Of a stretch of 45,712 nt of DNA, positions 1 to 7,642 are shown piece by piece. The position numbers were made by a program, and so were the translations under genes. The DNA lies in assembly GCA_947631815.1 (NCBI GenBank), contig CANRMT010000009.1, positions 1 to 45,712 of the forward strand. The letters run 5' to 3'. Every line of letters starts with the position of its first letter. Position 1 is the stretch's first letter. This stretch comes from an uncultured Eisenbergiella sp. Its GTDB lineage: Bacteria > Bacillota > Clostridia > Lachnospirales > Lachnospiraceae. Below the pieces are notes generated by a model, which ran no database searches, had not been told where the DNA came from, and saw only the letters and a program-made list of their open reading frames with translations.

Positions 1-939
1 ACGGACGGACTGGAGATCGCGTCTTATGCGGCGGCGCCGGGAGAGCAAAAGGACATGATCCTGAACGGCGTGAACGTGACACAGCAGTACCGGGACACCG
101 AAGAGAACTTTGAGGCACTGCAGGAGCGGCTCGCACAGATCCGGACGGAACAGGAGGAGATACAGCGCCGCGTGGAGCGCCTGGGAGAAGCGGCGGAGGA
201 AGCGACAGAGGAGGAACGGCAGGAAAAGCTCCGGGCGTACCGTGACGTCCTTCAGGAGCAGACGGAAAAAGAAAACGCCCTCATAGAGGCGGAAAAACAG
301 CTCGCGGCGGAAAGGGCAAGGCTGCGTCAGCTGGTCATCACGCTCGGCAAAGGGTACGATCTGGTCGCTAAAAGAAGGGAGGAGCTGGAGTCCCTTCCCG
401 CGGAGCTGACGCCGGAGCAGCTGGACAAACGCGGTATTTATATGGAAGAAGATCCGAAAACGCGGGAGCGTCTGCAGGAGTTCGCCGACCTGACGGAATA
501 CCGGGGCGCTCTGCAGAATGAGGATGGCGCATCCTGGGCCTGGCTGGATGATACACAGATCACGGAGACCGTTCCGGGCGGTGAGTGGGATCGGTCGGAA
601 AAGAAGATCACGGCCATGACGATCCGGCTGGGCAGCCGGGCGGAGGACGGCAGTCTGACCGTATGTTCCGTGACCGCGCTGGGAGACGGGTATCTGGTGC
701 TCACCGATCGGAGCCGGGATAAGGGGCTGGAGGAAGGCGCCGATCCGGTCACGGAGGAGTATTACGGTTTCCTGAACTGGTTTTCCGAGGAGGACGGGGA
801 GTACGTGATCGCCTCTGACGATCCGTCCGTCACCATGCAGGAACTGTTTGACAGTCAGCTGAGCAGCCGGTACGGCGCGGCCATCCCGCATGCGCGGATC
901 GCGTCGCTCCCAGCGGAGACAGAGGAGACTTCGGAATAA
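1..939 (+). CDS. Coiled-coil protein of unknown function, 5' end outside the window
   Basis: The reading frame is open from the first base of the window, so the gene probably begins upstream. An internal ATG at 55 is possible but has no convincing ribosome binding site. From about residue 20 to 120 (counted from that ATG) the protein is rich in E, Q, R and A with heptad-like spacing, which suggests a long coiled coil. The C-terminal part, about 130-290, is acidic and mixed, with two WAW/FLNWF-like aromatic patches. I see no signal peptide or membrane segment in the visible part. I do not recognise a family. The stop is followed by a 277-base gap ending in a terminator-like hairpin and the promoter of the next gene, so this is the last gene of its transcription unit. 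Confidence 0.7.
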   Translation, partial: TDGLEIASYAAAPGEQKDMILNGVNVTQQYRDTEENFEALQERLAQIRTEQEEIQRRVERLGEAAEEATEEERQEKLRAYRDVLQEQTEKENALIEAEKQLAAERARLRQLVITLGKGYDLVAKRREELESLPAELTPEQLDKRGIYMEEDPKTRERLQEFADLTEYRGALQNEDGASWAWLDDTQITETVPGGEWDRSEKKITAMTIRLGSRAEDGSLTVCSVTALGDGYLVLTDRSRDKGLEEGADPVTEEYYGFLNWFSEEDGEYVIASDDPSVTMQELFDSQLSSRYGAAIPHARIASLPAETEETSE

Positions 940-1086
940 CGGGCCGGGAAAGCGGGCGCTGGACCGTGCCGCCGCGGGAAAACACATGGCGGCGGCCGTG
1001 CGCCTGCGGCGGGATAAGACCGACAGGACAGAGCCATAGCGGCTCATAGAGCGGGCGCGGCAGACCGTGCCGCTCCATAAAAAAAC

Positions 1087-1134
1087 GACGAAAAACAGCG
1101 GAAGCCGCAGAACGGTTTTCTGCTGTTTTTCGTC
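1087..1134 (+). terminator. Terminator-like hairpin after the coiled-coil gene
   Basis: A 13-base arm at 1087-1099 (GACGAAAAACAGC) is perfectly complementary to 1122-1134. The 3' arm contains a run of five T but no long T tract follows, so termination is likely but not certain. The rest of the 940-1216 gap holds GC-rich sequence with no gene that I can support. Confidence 0.5.
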
Positions 1135-1163
1135 TTGCGCACCGTTTCTTTTTTCGCTATAAT
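1135..1163 (+). promoter_or_regulatory. Sigma-A type promoter of the MATE gene
   Basis: The -35 box TTGCGC (1135-1140) and the -10 box TATAAT (1158-1163) are separated by 17 bases. The predicted start is near 1170, about 47 bases before the MATE start codon. Confidence 0.7.
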
Positions 1164-1181
1164 AGGCAAGGAAGAAAAAAA

Positions 1182-1193
1182 TTAACTAGTTAA
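1182..1193. promoter_or_regulatory. Palindromic operator candidate upstream of MATE
   Basis: TTAACTAGTTAA is a perfect 12-base palindrome lying about 12-24 bases downstream of the predicted transcription start. Its TTAxC..GxTAA form resembles half-sites bound by MarR/SlyA-type repressors, which commonly control multidrug exporters. No MarR gene is visible in the window, so the regulator is inferred only. Confidence 0.5.
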
Positions 1194-1216
1194 CTGAAAG
1201 GAACGGCGAGGAATAA

Positions 1217-2590
1217 GTGGAAAATGAAAAAGTGAAAAACGAGAACAAAATGGGCGTCATGCCGGTGAACCGGCTGCTGCTGACCATGTCGCTGCCGATG
1301 ATGGCGTCCATGCTGGTACAGGCGCTGTACAATATCGTGGACAGCATTTTCGTGTCCCGCATCAATGAGAACGCGCTGACGGCGGTTTCGCTGGCGTTCC
1401 CGATCCAGTCGCTTCTGATCGCCTTCAGCGGCGGCACGGGCGTGGGCGTCAACGCGCTGCTGTCCCGGGCCCTGGGAGAAAAGGATTACAATACGGCCAA
1501 CAAAGCCGCCATGAACGGATTGTTTCTCGCCGCCGCGACCTATGTCGTGGCGATGGTCGCGGGACTTTTCGCGGCGCGTCCCTTTTATCTGGGACAGACC
1601 CAGGACGAGCAGATCGTGGGATACGGCGTGCAGTATCTGAGCATTGTCTGCATTTTTTCCGTCGGGATGCTGTTTCAGATGATGCTGGAGCGGCTGCTGC
1701 AGTCCACCGGACTGACGGTCTATTCCATGATCAGCCAGATCGCCGGAGCGGTCACCAACGTGATCTTTGACCCGATCATGATCTTCGGCCTGTTCGGCTT
1801 TCCCAAAATGGGCGTCGCGGGCGCGGCGGCGGCCACGATCTTCGGCCAGTGCCTGGCGGGCGGATTGGCGCTGTATTTCAATCTGAAATTCAATAAGGAG
1901 ATCCGTCTGGGGCTGCGGGGTTTCCGGCCGGAACTGCGCATCATCAAAAGAATTTACGCGGTGGGTATTCCGTCCATCATCATGCAGGCCATCGGCTCCG
2001 TCATGACTTACGGCATGAACCGGATCCTCATCGGCTTTACTTCCACTGCCACGGCGGTGTTCGGCGTCTATTTCAAGGTGCAGAGCTTCGTGTTCATGCC
2101 GGTCTTCGGACTGAACAACGGCATGGTGCCCATCATCGCCTACAATTACGGGGCGGGGAAGCGGAACCGGGTCGTCAAGACGATCCGGCTCAGCGTGTTC
2201 TACGCGCTCGCGATCATGGCGGTGGGGCTGGCGATCTTCCAGATCTTCCCGCAGTATCTGCTGGCCCTGTTCGACGCATCGGAAAACATGCTTCGGATCG
2301 GCATACCGGCGCTGCGCACCATCAGTCTGAGCTTTCTGTTCGCAGCCTTCGGCATCGTATCCAGCAGCATGTTCCAGGCGCTGGGCAACGGGGTGTACAG
2401 CATGTTCGTTTCCCTGACCAGACAGCTCATCGTGCTGCTGCCCGCGGCCTGGCTTCTGTCGCTGTCAGGGCGGGTGGAGCTGGTCTGGCTGGCGTTCCCC
2501 ATCGCGGAATGCTTTTCGTTCGCGCTGAGCGTGATCTTTACGGTGCTGATCACGAAAAAGGTGATCAACCGCATCGGGACTGCCGCCTGA
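1217..2590 (+). CDS. MATE family multidrug/Na+ antiporter
   Basis: This 457-residue, strongly hydrophobic protein has about twelve membrane helices arranged as two MATE halves (about 20-225 and 240-445), the usual size for the family. The N-terminal half has the typical 'NRLLLTMSLPMMASMLVQALYN' type opening and a VDSIFVSR segment. The second half has a matching region with GLNNGMVPIIAYNYGA. The family exports drugs or metabolites in exchange for Na+ or H+; the substrate here is unknown. The start is GTG at 1217 with GAGGAA just upstream; an in-frame ATG at 1250 is a less likely alternative. It has its own promoter and a palindromic operator candidate. The next gene starts 26 bases downstream and may be co-transcribed. 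Confidence 0.9.
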   Translation: MENEKVKNENKMGVMPVNRLLLTMSLPMMASMLVQALYNIVDSIFVSRINENALTAVSLAFPIQSLLIAFSGGTGVGVNALLSRALGEKDYNTANKAAMNGLFLAAATYVVAMVAGLFAARPFYLGQTQDEQIVGYGVQYLSIVCIFSVGMLFQMMLERLLQSTGLTVYSMISQIAGAVTNVIFDPIMIFGLFGFPKMGVAGAAAATIFGQCLAGGLALYFNLKFNKEIRLGLRGFRPELRIIKRIYAVGIPSIIMQAIGSVMTYGMNRILIGFTSTATAVFGVYFKVQSFVFMPVFGLNNGMVPIIAYNYGAGKRNRVVKTIRLSVFYALAIMAVGLAIFQIFPQYLLALFDASENMLRIGIPALRTISLSFLFAAFGIVSSSMFQALGNGVYSMFVSLTRQLIVLLPAAWLLSLSGRVELVWLAFPIAECFSFALSVIFTVLITKKVINRIGTAA

Positions 2591-2616
2591 GAGCGGGCGG
2601 ATAAAAGGAGGGCGAG

Positions 2617-3513
2617 ATGATCCCCGGCTTTCTGGAGGAAATGCTGACGGCCCAGTACGGGCCGGAGCTTACGGAAAAAATCAAGGACGGCTATACGAAG
2701 CGCCGCCCCGTGACGCTGCGGGTGAACACGCTGAAAACGGACCCGGAGCGGGCAAAGGCGCAGCTTTCCCAGGAGGGGATCGCCTTCCGGCGGGTGGGCT
2801 GGAGCCGGGAAGCGCTGATCCTGGACGGCGTGCGGGAGCCGGACGTCCGCAGGCTGGAGCTTTACCGGAACGGAGAGATCTATCTCCAGAGCCTTTCCTC
2901 CATGCTCCCGCCGCTGCTGCTGCGGCCCGGCGCGAAGGAATGCGTGCTGGACATGGCGGCGGCCCCCGGCGGAAAAACGACCCAGATGGCGGCGCTCTCC
3001 GGCGGACTGGCGCAGATCACGGCCTGCGAGAAAAATAAGATCCGGGCGGACAGACTGCGCTACAACCTGGAAAAGCAGGGCGCATCCCGGGTGACGGTGA
3101 TGCAGGAGGACGCGAGAAAGCTGGACCCGTTTTTTTCCTTTGACAAGATTCTGCTGGATGCGCCCTGCAGCGGCAGCGGTACGCTGTACTTTTCGGAGGG
3201 AGGAAACGGCTCCTTCACCAAAGAGCTCCTCGACCGCTCGATGCGGACCCAGGAGGCGCTCCTGCGCAAGGCGCTGCAGCTTCTGAAGCCCGGCTGTGAA
3301 ATGGTCTATTCCACCTGCTCCATCCTGGAGGCGGAAAACGAGCGGATCCTGCGTCGGGTGCTCCCCGGCGCCCGGGCGGAGGTCGTGCCCATCGAGCACC
3401 CCATGCCGGAAGAGATCCCGCTCCTGCCGGTGAAGATAAAAGGCACCTGCTGTATCTGCCCGACGGACCTGTACGAAGGCTTCTTCGCGGCCCGCATCCG
3501 AAAACGGGCCTGA
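2617..3513 (+). CDS. RsmB/RsmF-type (NOL1/NOP2/sun) rRNA m5C methyltransferase, short form
   Basis: This is an S-adenosylmethionine-dependent RNA cytosine-C5 methyltransferase. The SAM-binding motif DMAAAPGGKTTQ lies at about 112-123. The two catalytic cysteines of the family are present: C184 in DAPCSGSG and C234 in YSTCS. At 298 residues it contains the N-terminal RNA-contact region and the Rossmann core but lacks the extra C-terminal domains of the roughly 450-residue RsmF-type proteins. It therefore probably modifies 16S rRNA, but the target base cannot be read from sequence. The start at 2617 follows AGGAGGG. It sits 26 bases after the MATE gene and is followed by a large palindrome. Confidence 0.88.
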   Translation: MIPGFLEEMLTAQYGPELTEKIKDGYTKRRPVTLRVNTLKTDPERAKAQLSQEGIAFRRVGWSREALILDGVREPDVRRLELYRNGEIYLQSLSSMLPPLLLRPGAKECVLDMAAAPGGKTTQMAALSGGLAQITACEKNKIRADRLRYNLEKQGASRVTVMQEDARKLDPFFSFDKILLDAPCSGSGTLYFSEGGNGSFTKELLDRSMRTQEALLRKALQLLKPGCEMVYSTCSILEAENERILRRVLPGARAEVVPIEHPMPEEIPLLPVKIKGTCCICPTDLYEGFFAARIRKRA

Positions 3514-3530
3514 TCCTGGGTTTTCCTCAG

Positions 3531-3737
3531 CCGCCCCGCGTGGAACGCCCGGACGGAAAGCGCCGCCTGCGGGCATTCCATTTTCCCGGACCGTTAGAAA
3601 AACGCCGGTGCTTAATGAGGCGAGCCCGTCGGGCGAAGCCGAGTTTAGCACCGCTGCGTTTTTCTCGAGCGCGAGCGTGTCCGGAAAAGGAATGCCCGCA
3701 GGCGGCGCTTTCCGTCCGGGCGTTCCACGCGGGGCGG
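3531..3737. repeat. Large nested intergenic palindrome (element E1)
   Basis: The arm at 3531-3590 is complementary to 3680-3737 over nearly its whole length, with only a couple of one-base differences. Inside lies a second inverted pair: AGAAAAACGC plus GGTGCT at about 3596-3613, against TTAGCACCG plus GCGTTTTTCT at about 3653-3674. At the centre a third small stem carries GGCGAAGCC. The whole block could fold into one long nested hairpin or cruciform. There is no transposase and no open frame that looks coding. It lies between the methyltransferase stop and the promoter at 3761. Confidence 0.85.
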
Positions 3738-3760
3738 CCCGCCAAAAATCCGCGGAATGC

Positions 3761-3789
3761 TTGACATTTTCGCACGACGGGCGTATAAT
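3761..3789 (+). promoter_or_regulatory. Consensus sigma-A promoter of a small transcription unit
   Basis: A perfect TTGACA (3761-3766) and a perfect TATAAT (3784-3789) have 17-base spacing. This is the strongest promoter match in the window. The predicted start is near 3796. Confidence 0.88.
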
Positions 3790-3817
3790 CGGACAAAACT
3801 TTGAAAGGAATGCGGCA

Positions 3818-3943
3818 ATGACAGCTCAGATCTCTGTTCTCAGCGGGAATATGACCTCTATGCGCGGCGAAACCATGATGCATCGTGATTCGTCGGGCCT
3901 GCATTGTCGTACCCAGATTTCAGGATCGTCTGTCAGAGGATGA
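3818..3943 (+). CDS. 41-residue small protein or leader peptide, unknown
   Basis: An ATG at 3818 is preceded by GAAAGGA at 3804-3810 with good spacing and opens a 41-codon frame ending in TGA at 3941-3943. The peptide starts MTAQISVLSGNM, is methionine-, serine- and arginine-rich, has one cysteine, and has no membrane segment or run of a single amino acid. It lies about 22 bases downstream of a consensus promoter's predicted start and is followed 18 bases later by a strong terminator. The visible unit is therefore one short mRNA of about 205 bases. I do not recognise a family. It could be a real small protein, a leader peptide for the downstream kinase gene, or the apparent frame of a structured RNA. 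Confidence 0.5.
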   Translation: MTAQISVLSGNMTSMRGETMMHRDSSGLHCRTQISGSSVRG

Positions 3944-3961
3944 CGGGATATTGGGATGAGG

Positions 3962-4001
3962 ACGGTGCAAGTCGGAAAGATCCGGTTTGCACCGTTTTTT
4001 T
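3962..4001 (+). terminator. Strong rho-independent terminator
   Basis: ACGGTGCAA (3962-3970) pairs with TTGCACCGT (3987-3995). An inner stem CGGA/TCCG extends the hairpin, and seven T follow (3995-4001). It ends the small transcript from 3796 and could act as an attenuator for the kinase gene at 4079. Confidence 0.88.
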
Positions 4002-4078
4002 ATTTCCCGCAGAAGGACGCTCGGGCGCGCCTTCTGCCGCCCGCCGGAGACAGGACCGGAGAAAGGAGCGTGCAGATC

Positions 4079-4657
4079 ATGCAGAAAACATTTGTCATCA
4101 TTTTGGGCCCCCACGCCGTCGGCAAGATGACCGTGGGGCAGGAGCTCGCCCGGATCACCGGGCTGAGGCTGTTTCACAATCACATGTCCATCGAGCTGGC
4201 GCGCAAGCTGTTGGCGCCCGGTGAGGGAGAAGAATTCCGTGCGCTGAACCGCGCGATCCGTCAGGCGGTCTTTGACCTGTTCGCCGAAGGGAACCTTCCT
4301 GGACTCATTTTCACCTATATGTGCGAATTTGACGCGCAGGAGGAGTTCGATTATCTGACGGGCCTGATCGGCCTGTTTGAGGCAAACGGCGCGAAATGCT
4401 GCGTCGCGGAGCTCTGCGCGGATTTTGATGTCCGGCTGCTTCGGAACAAAAGCGAAAACCGGCTGCGCCATAAGGAGTCCAAGCGAGACCTGGAATGGAG
4501 CGAGGCCGAGATGCGCGCGACGAGCGCGAAATACCGTCTCAATTCTTATGAGGGAGAAAGGCTGCCGTTTGAGAACTATATGAAGCTCGACAACACGGAG
4601 CTGTCCCCGGAGGAGGCCGCGAAGAGGATCAAAGAGCGCTTCGCGATCGGGGAATGA
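4079..4657 (+). CDS. P-loop kinase-like ATPase
   Basis: This 192-residue protein has an N-terminal phosphate-binding loop, GPHAVGKMTVG (about residues 10-20). It matches the GPPAVGKMTVG form of a family of small shikimate-kinase-like or AAA-type proteins in which a methionine sits where most P-loops have S or T. The rest is an alpha/beta nucleoside-kinase-like fold with an arginine-rich lid (about 118-150: RLLRNKSENRLRHKESKRD). The substrate is unknown; family members are usually annotated only as AAA or shikimate-kinase-like proteins. The ATG at 4079 is chosen because GAAAGGAG precedes it; the frame is open further upstream but without a binding site. It follows the small 3761-4001 unit and precedes the metG promoter. 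Confidence 0.75.
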   Translation: MQKTFVIILGPHAVGKMTVGQELARITGLRLFHNHMSIELARKLLAPGEGEEFRALNRAIRQAVFDLFAEGNLPGLIFTYMCEFDAQEEFDYLTGLIGLFEANGAKCCVAELCADFDVRLLRNKSENRLRHKESKRDLEWSEAEMRATSAKYRLNSYEGERLPFENYMKLDNTELSPEEAAKRIKERFAIGE

Positions 4658-4703
4658 GACGGCGGAAAGCGTAAATCGGGCGGAAACTCGGGAAGAAAAG
4701 CAT

Positions 4704-4731
4704 TTGCTTCTCCGGGGTTATGTGCTATACT
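4704..4731 (+). promoter_or_regulatory. Promoter of metG
   Basis: TTGCTT (4704-4709) and TATACT (4726-4731) are separated by 16 bases, about 70 bases before the metG start. No T-box sequence is visible in this short leader. Confidence 0.6.
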
Positions 4732-4808
4732 ATACTTGTTTATTTTGTTTCGGGACAGACCGGAGCCTGCTGTTTACAGAGAAGAAACAGGGAAAGGGGA
4801 TAAGCTCC

Positions 4809-6887
4809 ATGAACAAGGGCAAATACTATATTACGACGGCGATCGCCTATACATCGGCCAAGCCGCATATCGGCAATACGTATGAAGCGGTGCTGGCGGA
4901 CAGCATCGCGCGTTTCAAGAGAAAAGACGGATACGACGTGTATTTCCAGACGGGGACGGACGAGCACGGACAGAAGATCGAACTCAAGGCGGCGGAGGCC
5001 GGTGTCTCTCCGAAGGAATATGTGGACCGGGTGGCCGGGGAGATCCGGCGGATCTGGGACCTGATGGACACTTCTTATGATAAGTTCATCCGCACGACGG
5101 ATCCGGACCATGAGAAGCAGGTGCAGAAGATCTTCAGGAAGCTGTACGCGCAGGGCGATATCTACAAAGGTTCCTACGAGGGGTTGTACTGTACGCCCTG
5201 TGAATCCTTCTGGACGGAATCGCAGCTGAAGGACGGCAAGTGTCCGGACTGCGGCAGAGAGGTGAAGCCCGCCAGCGAAGAGGCGTATTTTTTCCGGATG
5301 AGCAAATACGCGAAGCGCCTGATCGAGCATATCAACACGCATCCGGAATTTATTCAGCCCGTCTCGCGTAAGAATGAAATGATGAACAATTTCCTTCTGC
5401 CCGGGCTGCAGGATCTGTGCGTTTCCCGGACCTCCTTCAAGTGGGGCATTCCGGTGGATTTCGACGATAAGCATGTGGTCTATGTGTGGCTGGACGCGCT
5501 GACCAACTATATCACCGGCATCGGCTACGATGCGGACGGGAACAGCTCGGAGCAGTACCGGAAGCTGTGGCCGGCCGATCTGCATCTCATCGGCAAGGAC
5601 ATCATCCGTTTCCACACGATCTACTGGCCCATTTTCCTGATGGCGCTGGGAGAGCCGCTGCCGAAGCAGGTGTTCGGTCATCCCTGGCTTCTGCAGGGCG
5701 ACGGCAAGATGAGCAAGTCCAAGGGGAACGTGCTCTATGCGGACGATCTGGTGGACTTCTTCGGCGTGGACGCGGTGCGGTATTTCGTGCTGCACGAGAT
5801 GCCCTTCGACAATGACGGCGTGATCAGCTGGGAGCTTTTGGTGGAGCGTCTGAATTCCGATCTGGCCAATACGCTGGGCAACCTGGTGAACCGCACTGTT
5901 TCCATGAGCAACAAATACTTCGGCGGCGTTGTGGCGGATAAAGGCGCGGCGGAAGCGGTGGACGAAGACCTGAAGGCCGTAGCGGCGGATACCTACGCCA
6001 GGGCGGCGAAGAGGATGGAGACGCTGCGCGTGGCGGACGCCATCTCGGAGATCTTCGCGCTGTTCAAGCGCTGCAACAAATATATCGACGAGACGGAGCC
6101 CTGGGTGCTGGCCAAGTCGCCGGAAAAGGCGGACCGGCTGTCCACCGTGCTCTACAACCTGGTGGAGAGCATCGCCATCGGCGCATCCCTGCTGGAGCCC
6201 TTTATGCCCAGGACCGCGCAGGCCATCGCCGCACAGCTCCATACAGAGCTGCGAAGCTTTGAGGACTGTCAGCGCTTTGGACTGTATCCCTCCGGTAGCA
6301 GGGTCACGGAGAAGCCGCAGATCCTGTTCGCCCGTCTGGACGTGAAGGAAGTCGTGGAAAAGGCGGACGCCATGTTCGCGGCACGGCGCGCGGCGGAGCA
6401 GAAGGAGCCGGAAAAGGCGGGACAGGGCCGCACAGAGGACGCCGGAGAAAAGGCGCAGGATACGAAGGCAGGGAAAGGCGGGCAGGAAAAAGCGGCCGCC
6501 AAAGGAGCGCCTTCGGAGGCGGCATCCGCGCAGGGAGAGGCCGGGGATGCCGGGCAGAAGCCGGAGATCACATATGATATGTTTGCACAGATGCAGTTTC
6601 AGGTGGGCGAGATCCTTCACTGTGAGGAGGTCCCCAAATCCCGCAAGCTTCTGTGCTCTCAGGTGAAGGTGGGAAGCCGGGTCATGCAGATCGTATCCGG
6701 CATCAAGCAGTATTACAGCCCGGAGGAAATGGTGGGCAAAAAGGTCATGGTGCTGGTGAACCTAAAGCCCGCGAAGATGGCCGGAGTGCTTTCCGAGGGG
6801 ATGCTGCTGTGCGCGGAGGACGCGGACGGAAATCTGGCGCTGGTCGTGCCGGAAAAGCCCATGCCCTCGGGCGCAGAGATCTGCTGA
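4809..6887 (+). CDS. metG: Methionyl-tRNA synthetase
   Basis: MetRS charges tRNA-Met with methionine in the cytoplasm. The class I signature PHIGN lies at residues 19-23 and KMSKS at 300-304. The connective peptide carries four zinc-ligand cysteines (CTPC and CPDC, about 132-153). The anticodon-binding helical domain ends near 525. A linker of about 60 residues rich in A, E, G, K and Q (about 527-587) then leads to a C-terminal EMAP-II/Trbp-like tRNA-binding domain (about 588-692). The ATG at 4809 aligns with the conserved N-terminus; the frame extends 35 codons upstream but without support. The linker is unusually long and low in complexity compared with homologues I know. Confidence 0.97.
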   Translation: MNKGKYYITTAIAYTSAKPHIGNTYEAVLADSIARFKRKDGYDVYFQTGTDEHGQKIELKAAEAGVSPKEYVDRVAGEIRRIWDLMDTSYDKFIRTTDPDHEKQVQKIFRKLYAQGDIYKGSYEGLYCTPCESFWTESQLKDGKCPDCGREVKPASEEAYFFRMSKYAKRLIEHINTHPEFIQPVSRKNEMMNNFLLPGLQDLCVSRTSFKWGIPVDFDDKHVVYVWLDALTNYITGIGYDADGNSSEQYRKLWPADLHLIGKDIIRFHTIYWPIFLMALGEPLPKQVFGHPWLLQGDGKMSKSKGNVLYADDLVDFFGVDAVRYFVLHEMPFDNDGVISWELLVERLNSDLANTLGNLVNRTVSMSNKYFGGVVADKGAAEAVDEDLKAVAADTYARAAKRMETLRVADAISEIFALFKRCNKYIDETEPWVLAKSPEKADRLSTVLYNLVESIAIGASLLEPFMPRTAQAIAAQLHTELRSFEDCQRFGLYPSGSRVTEKPQILFARLDVKEVVEKADAMFAARRAAEQKEPEKAGQGRTEDAGEKAQDTKAGKGGQEKAAAKGAPSEAASAQGEAGDAGQKPEITYDMFAQMQFQVGEILHCEEVPKSRKLLCSQVKVGSRVMQIVSGIKQYYSPEEMVGKKVMVLVNLKPAKMAGVLSEGMLLCAEDADGNLALVVPEKPMPSGAEIC

Positions 6888-6926
6888 ACGCGGGATCGAT
6901 CAAACAGGAGGAGATGACGGATCATT

Positions 6927-7580
6927 ATGAGACGAGGCGCAGTGACGGTGTGTGCCGCGGTGCTGGCCCTGGTTCTGGGGTGTGCCGGTACGCCGTTTGA
7001 AATGTGCGGACAGAGCGCTGTCCTGACGGTACGGGCGCAGGACGATACGTCGGAAAAAGAGAAGGAGGAGATACCGGAGGAGGTTTCCGAGCTCCTGGAT
7101 TTTATAAAGGAAAAATGGGACGCCGGGGAATTTGACAGCAGGGAGGACATTGAGGCGGCCATCGAAGAAGGAGAGGAAAAGTTCGGCGTCGAGCTGGATG
7201 AAGGGAAACGGGAACAGCTGGCGCAGGCGCTGGAAAAGCTGGATGAGCTGGGGCTGGACCACGACGCCGCGCTGAGTCTGGCCAAGAACCTGTACCGGGA
7301 CTACGGCGATGAGATCGTGGACGATCTGCAGTCCCTGTATGATCAGTATGGGGATGAGCTGGTGGAGAATGCGGAAACCATTCTGAAGGAGCAGCTTGCG
7401 GGACCGCTGGGAGACGCCGTCAAGGAACAGCTCGCGGAGCCTCTGAAGGAGGCGGTGAAGGAGCAGGTGGTGGAACCGGCGAAGAAGGCGGCGAAAACCG
7501 CGGTGAAGAACACGGCGAAGCGGTTCTGGAGCGATCTGAAGGACAGCGTCAGCTCCTTTATCCACAATATTTTTTCCTGA
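6927..7580 (+). CDS. Secreted acidic helical protein, unknown
   Basis: This 217-residue protein has an N-terminal signal peptide: positive residues R2-R3 followed by a hydrophobic stretch to about residue 20. There is a possible lipobox-like LVLGC at 15-19, or alternatively signal peptidase I cleavage after VRA at about residue 36. The mature part is highly charged and predicted helical, with acidic EEIPEEVSELLDFIKEKWDAG and a later amphipathic run with repeated K/E(E/Q)LAxPLxxAVKEQ units (about 152-185). The C-terminus is basic. I do not recognise the family. AGGAGG lies 15 bases before the ATG, somewhat far. It is 39 bases after metG and 62 bases before yesL, so it may be carried on the same transcript. 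Confidence 0.7.
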   Translation: MRRGAVTVCAAVLALVLGCAGTPFEMCGQSAVLTVRAQDDTSEKEKEEIPEEVSELLDFIKEKWDAGEFDSREDIEAAIEEGEEKFGVELDEGKREQLAQALEKLDELGLDHDAALSLAKNLYRDYGDEIVDDLQSLYDQYGDELVENAETILKEQLAGPLGDAVKEQLAEPLKEAVKEQVVEPAKKAAKTAVKNTAKRFWSDLKDSVSSFIHNIFS

Positions 7581-7642
7581 AAGATCCGTTTCGCGCCGGT
7601 TCGGCCGAACGGGGAAAATATACAGAAAAGAGGGTGTAACGA

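Noticed and set aside
2200-3651. Open frame of 483 codons on the minus strand
   Set aside because: It lies opposite the MATE and methyltransferase genes and the palindrome, with no binding site or known motif; a shadow frame.
4740-6620. Open frame of 626 codons on the minus strand
   Set aside because: It is antisense to metG, with histidine/leucine/arginine-rich sequence typical of a reverse-complement shadow.
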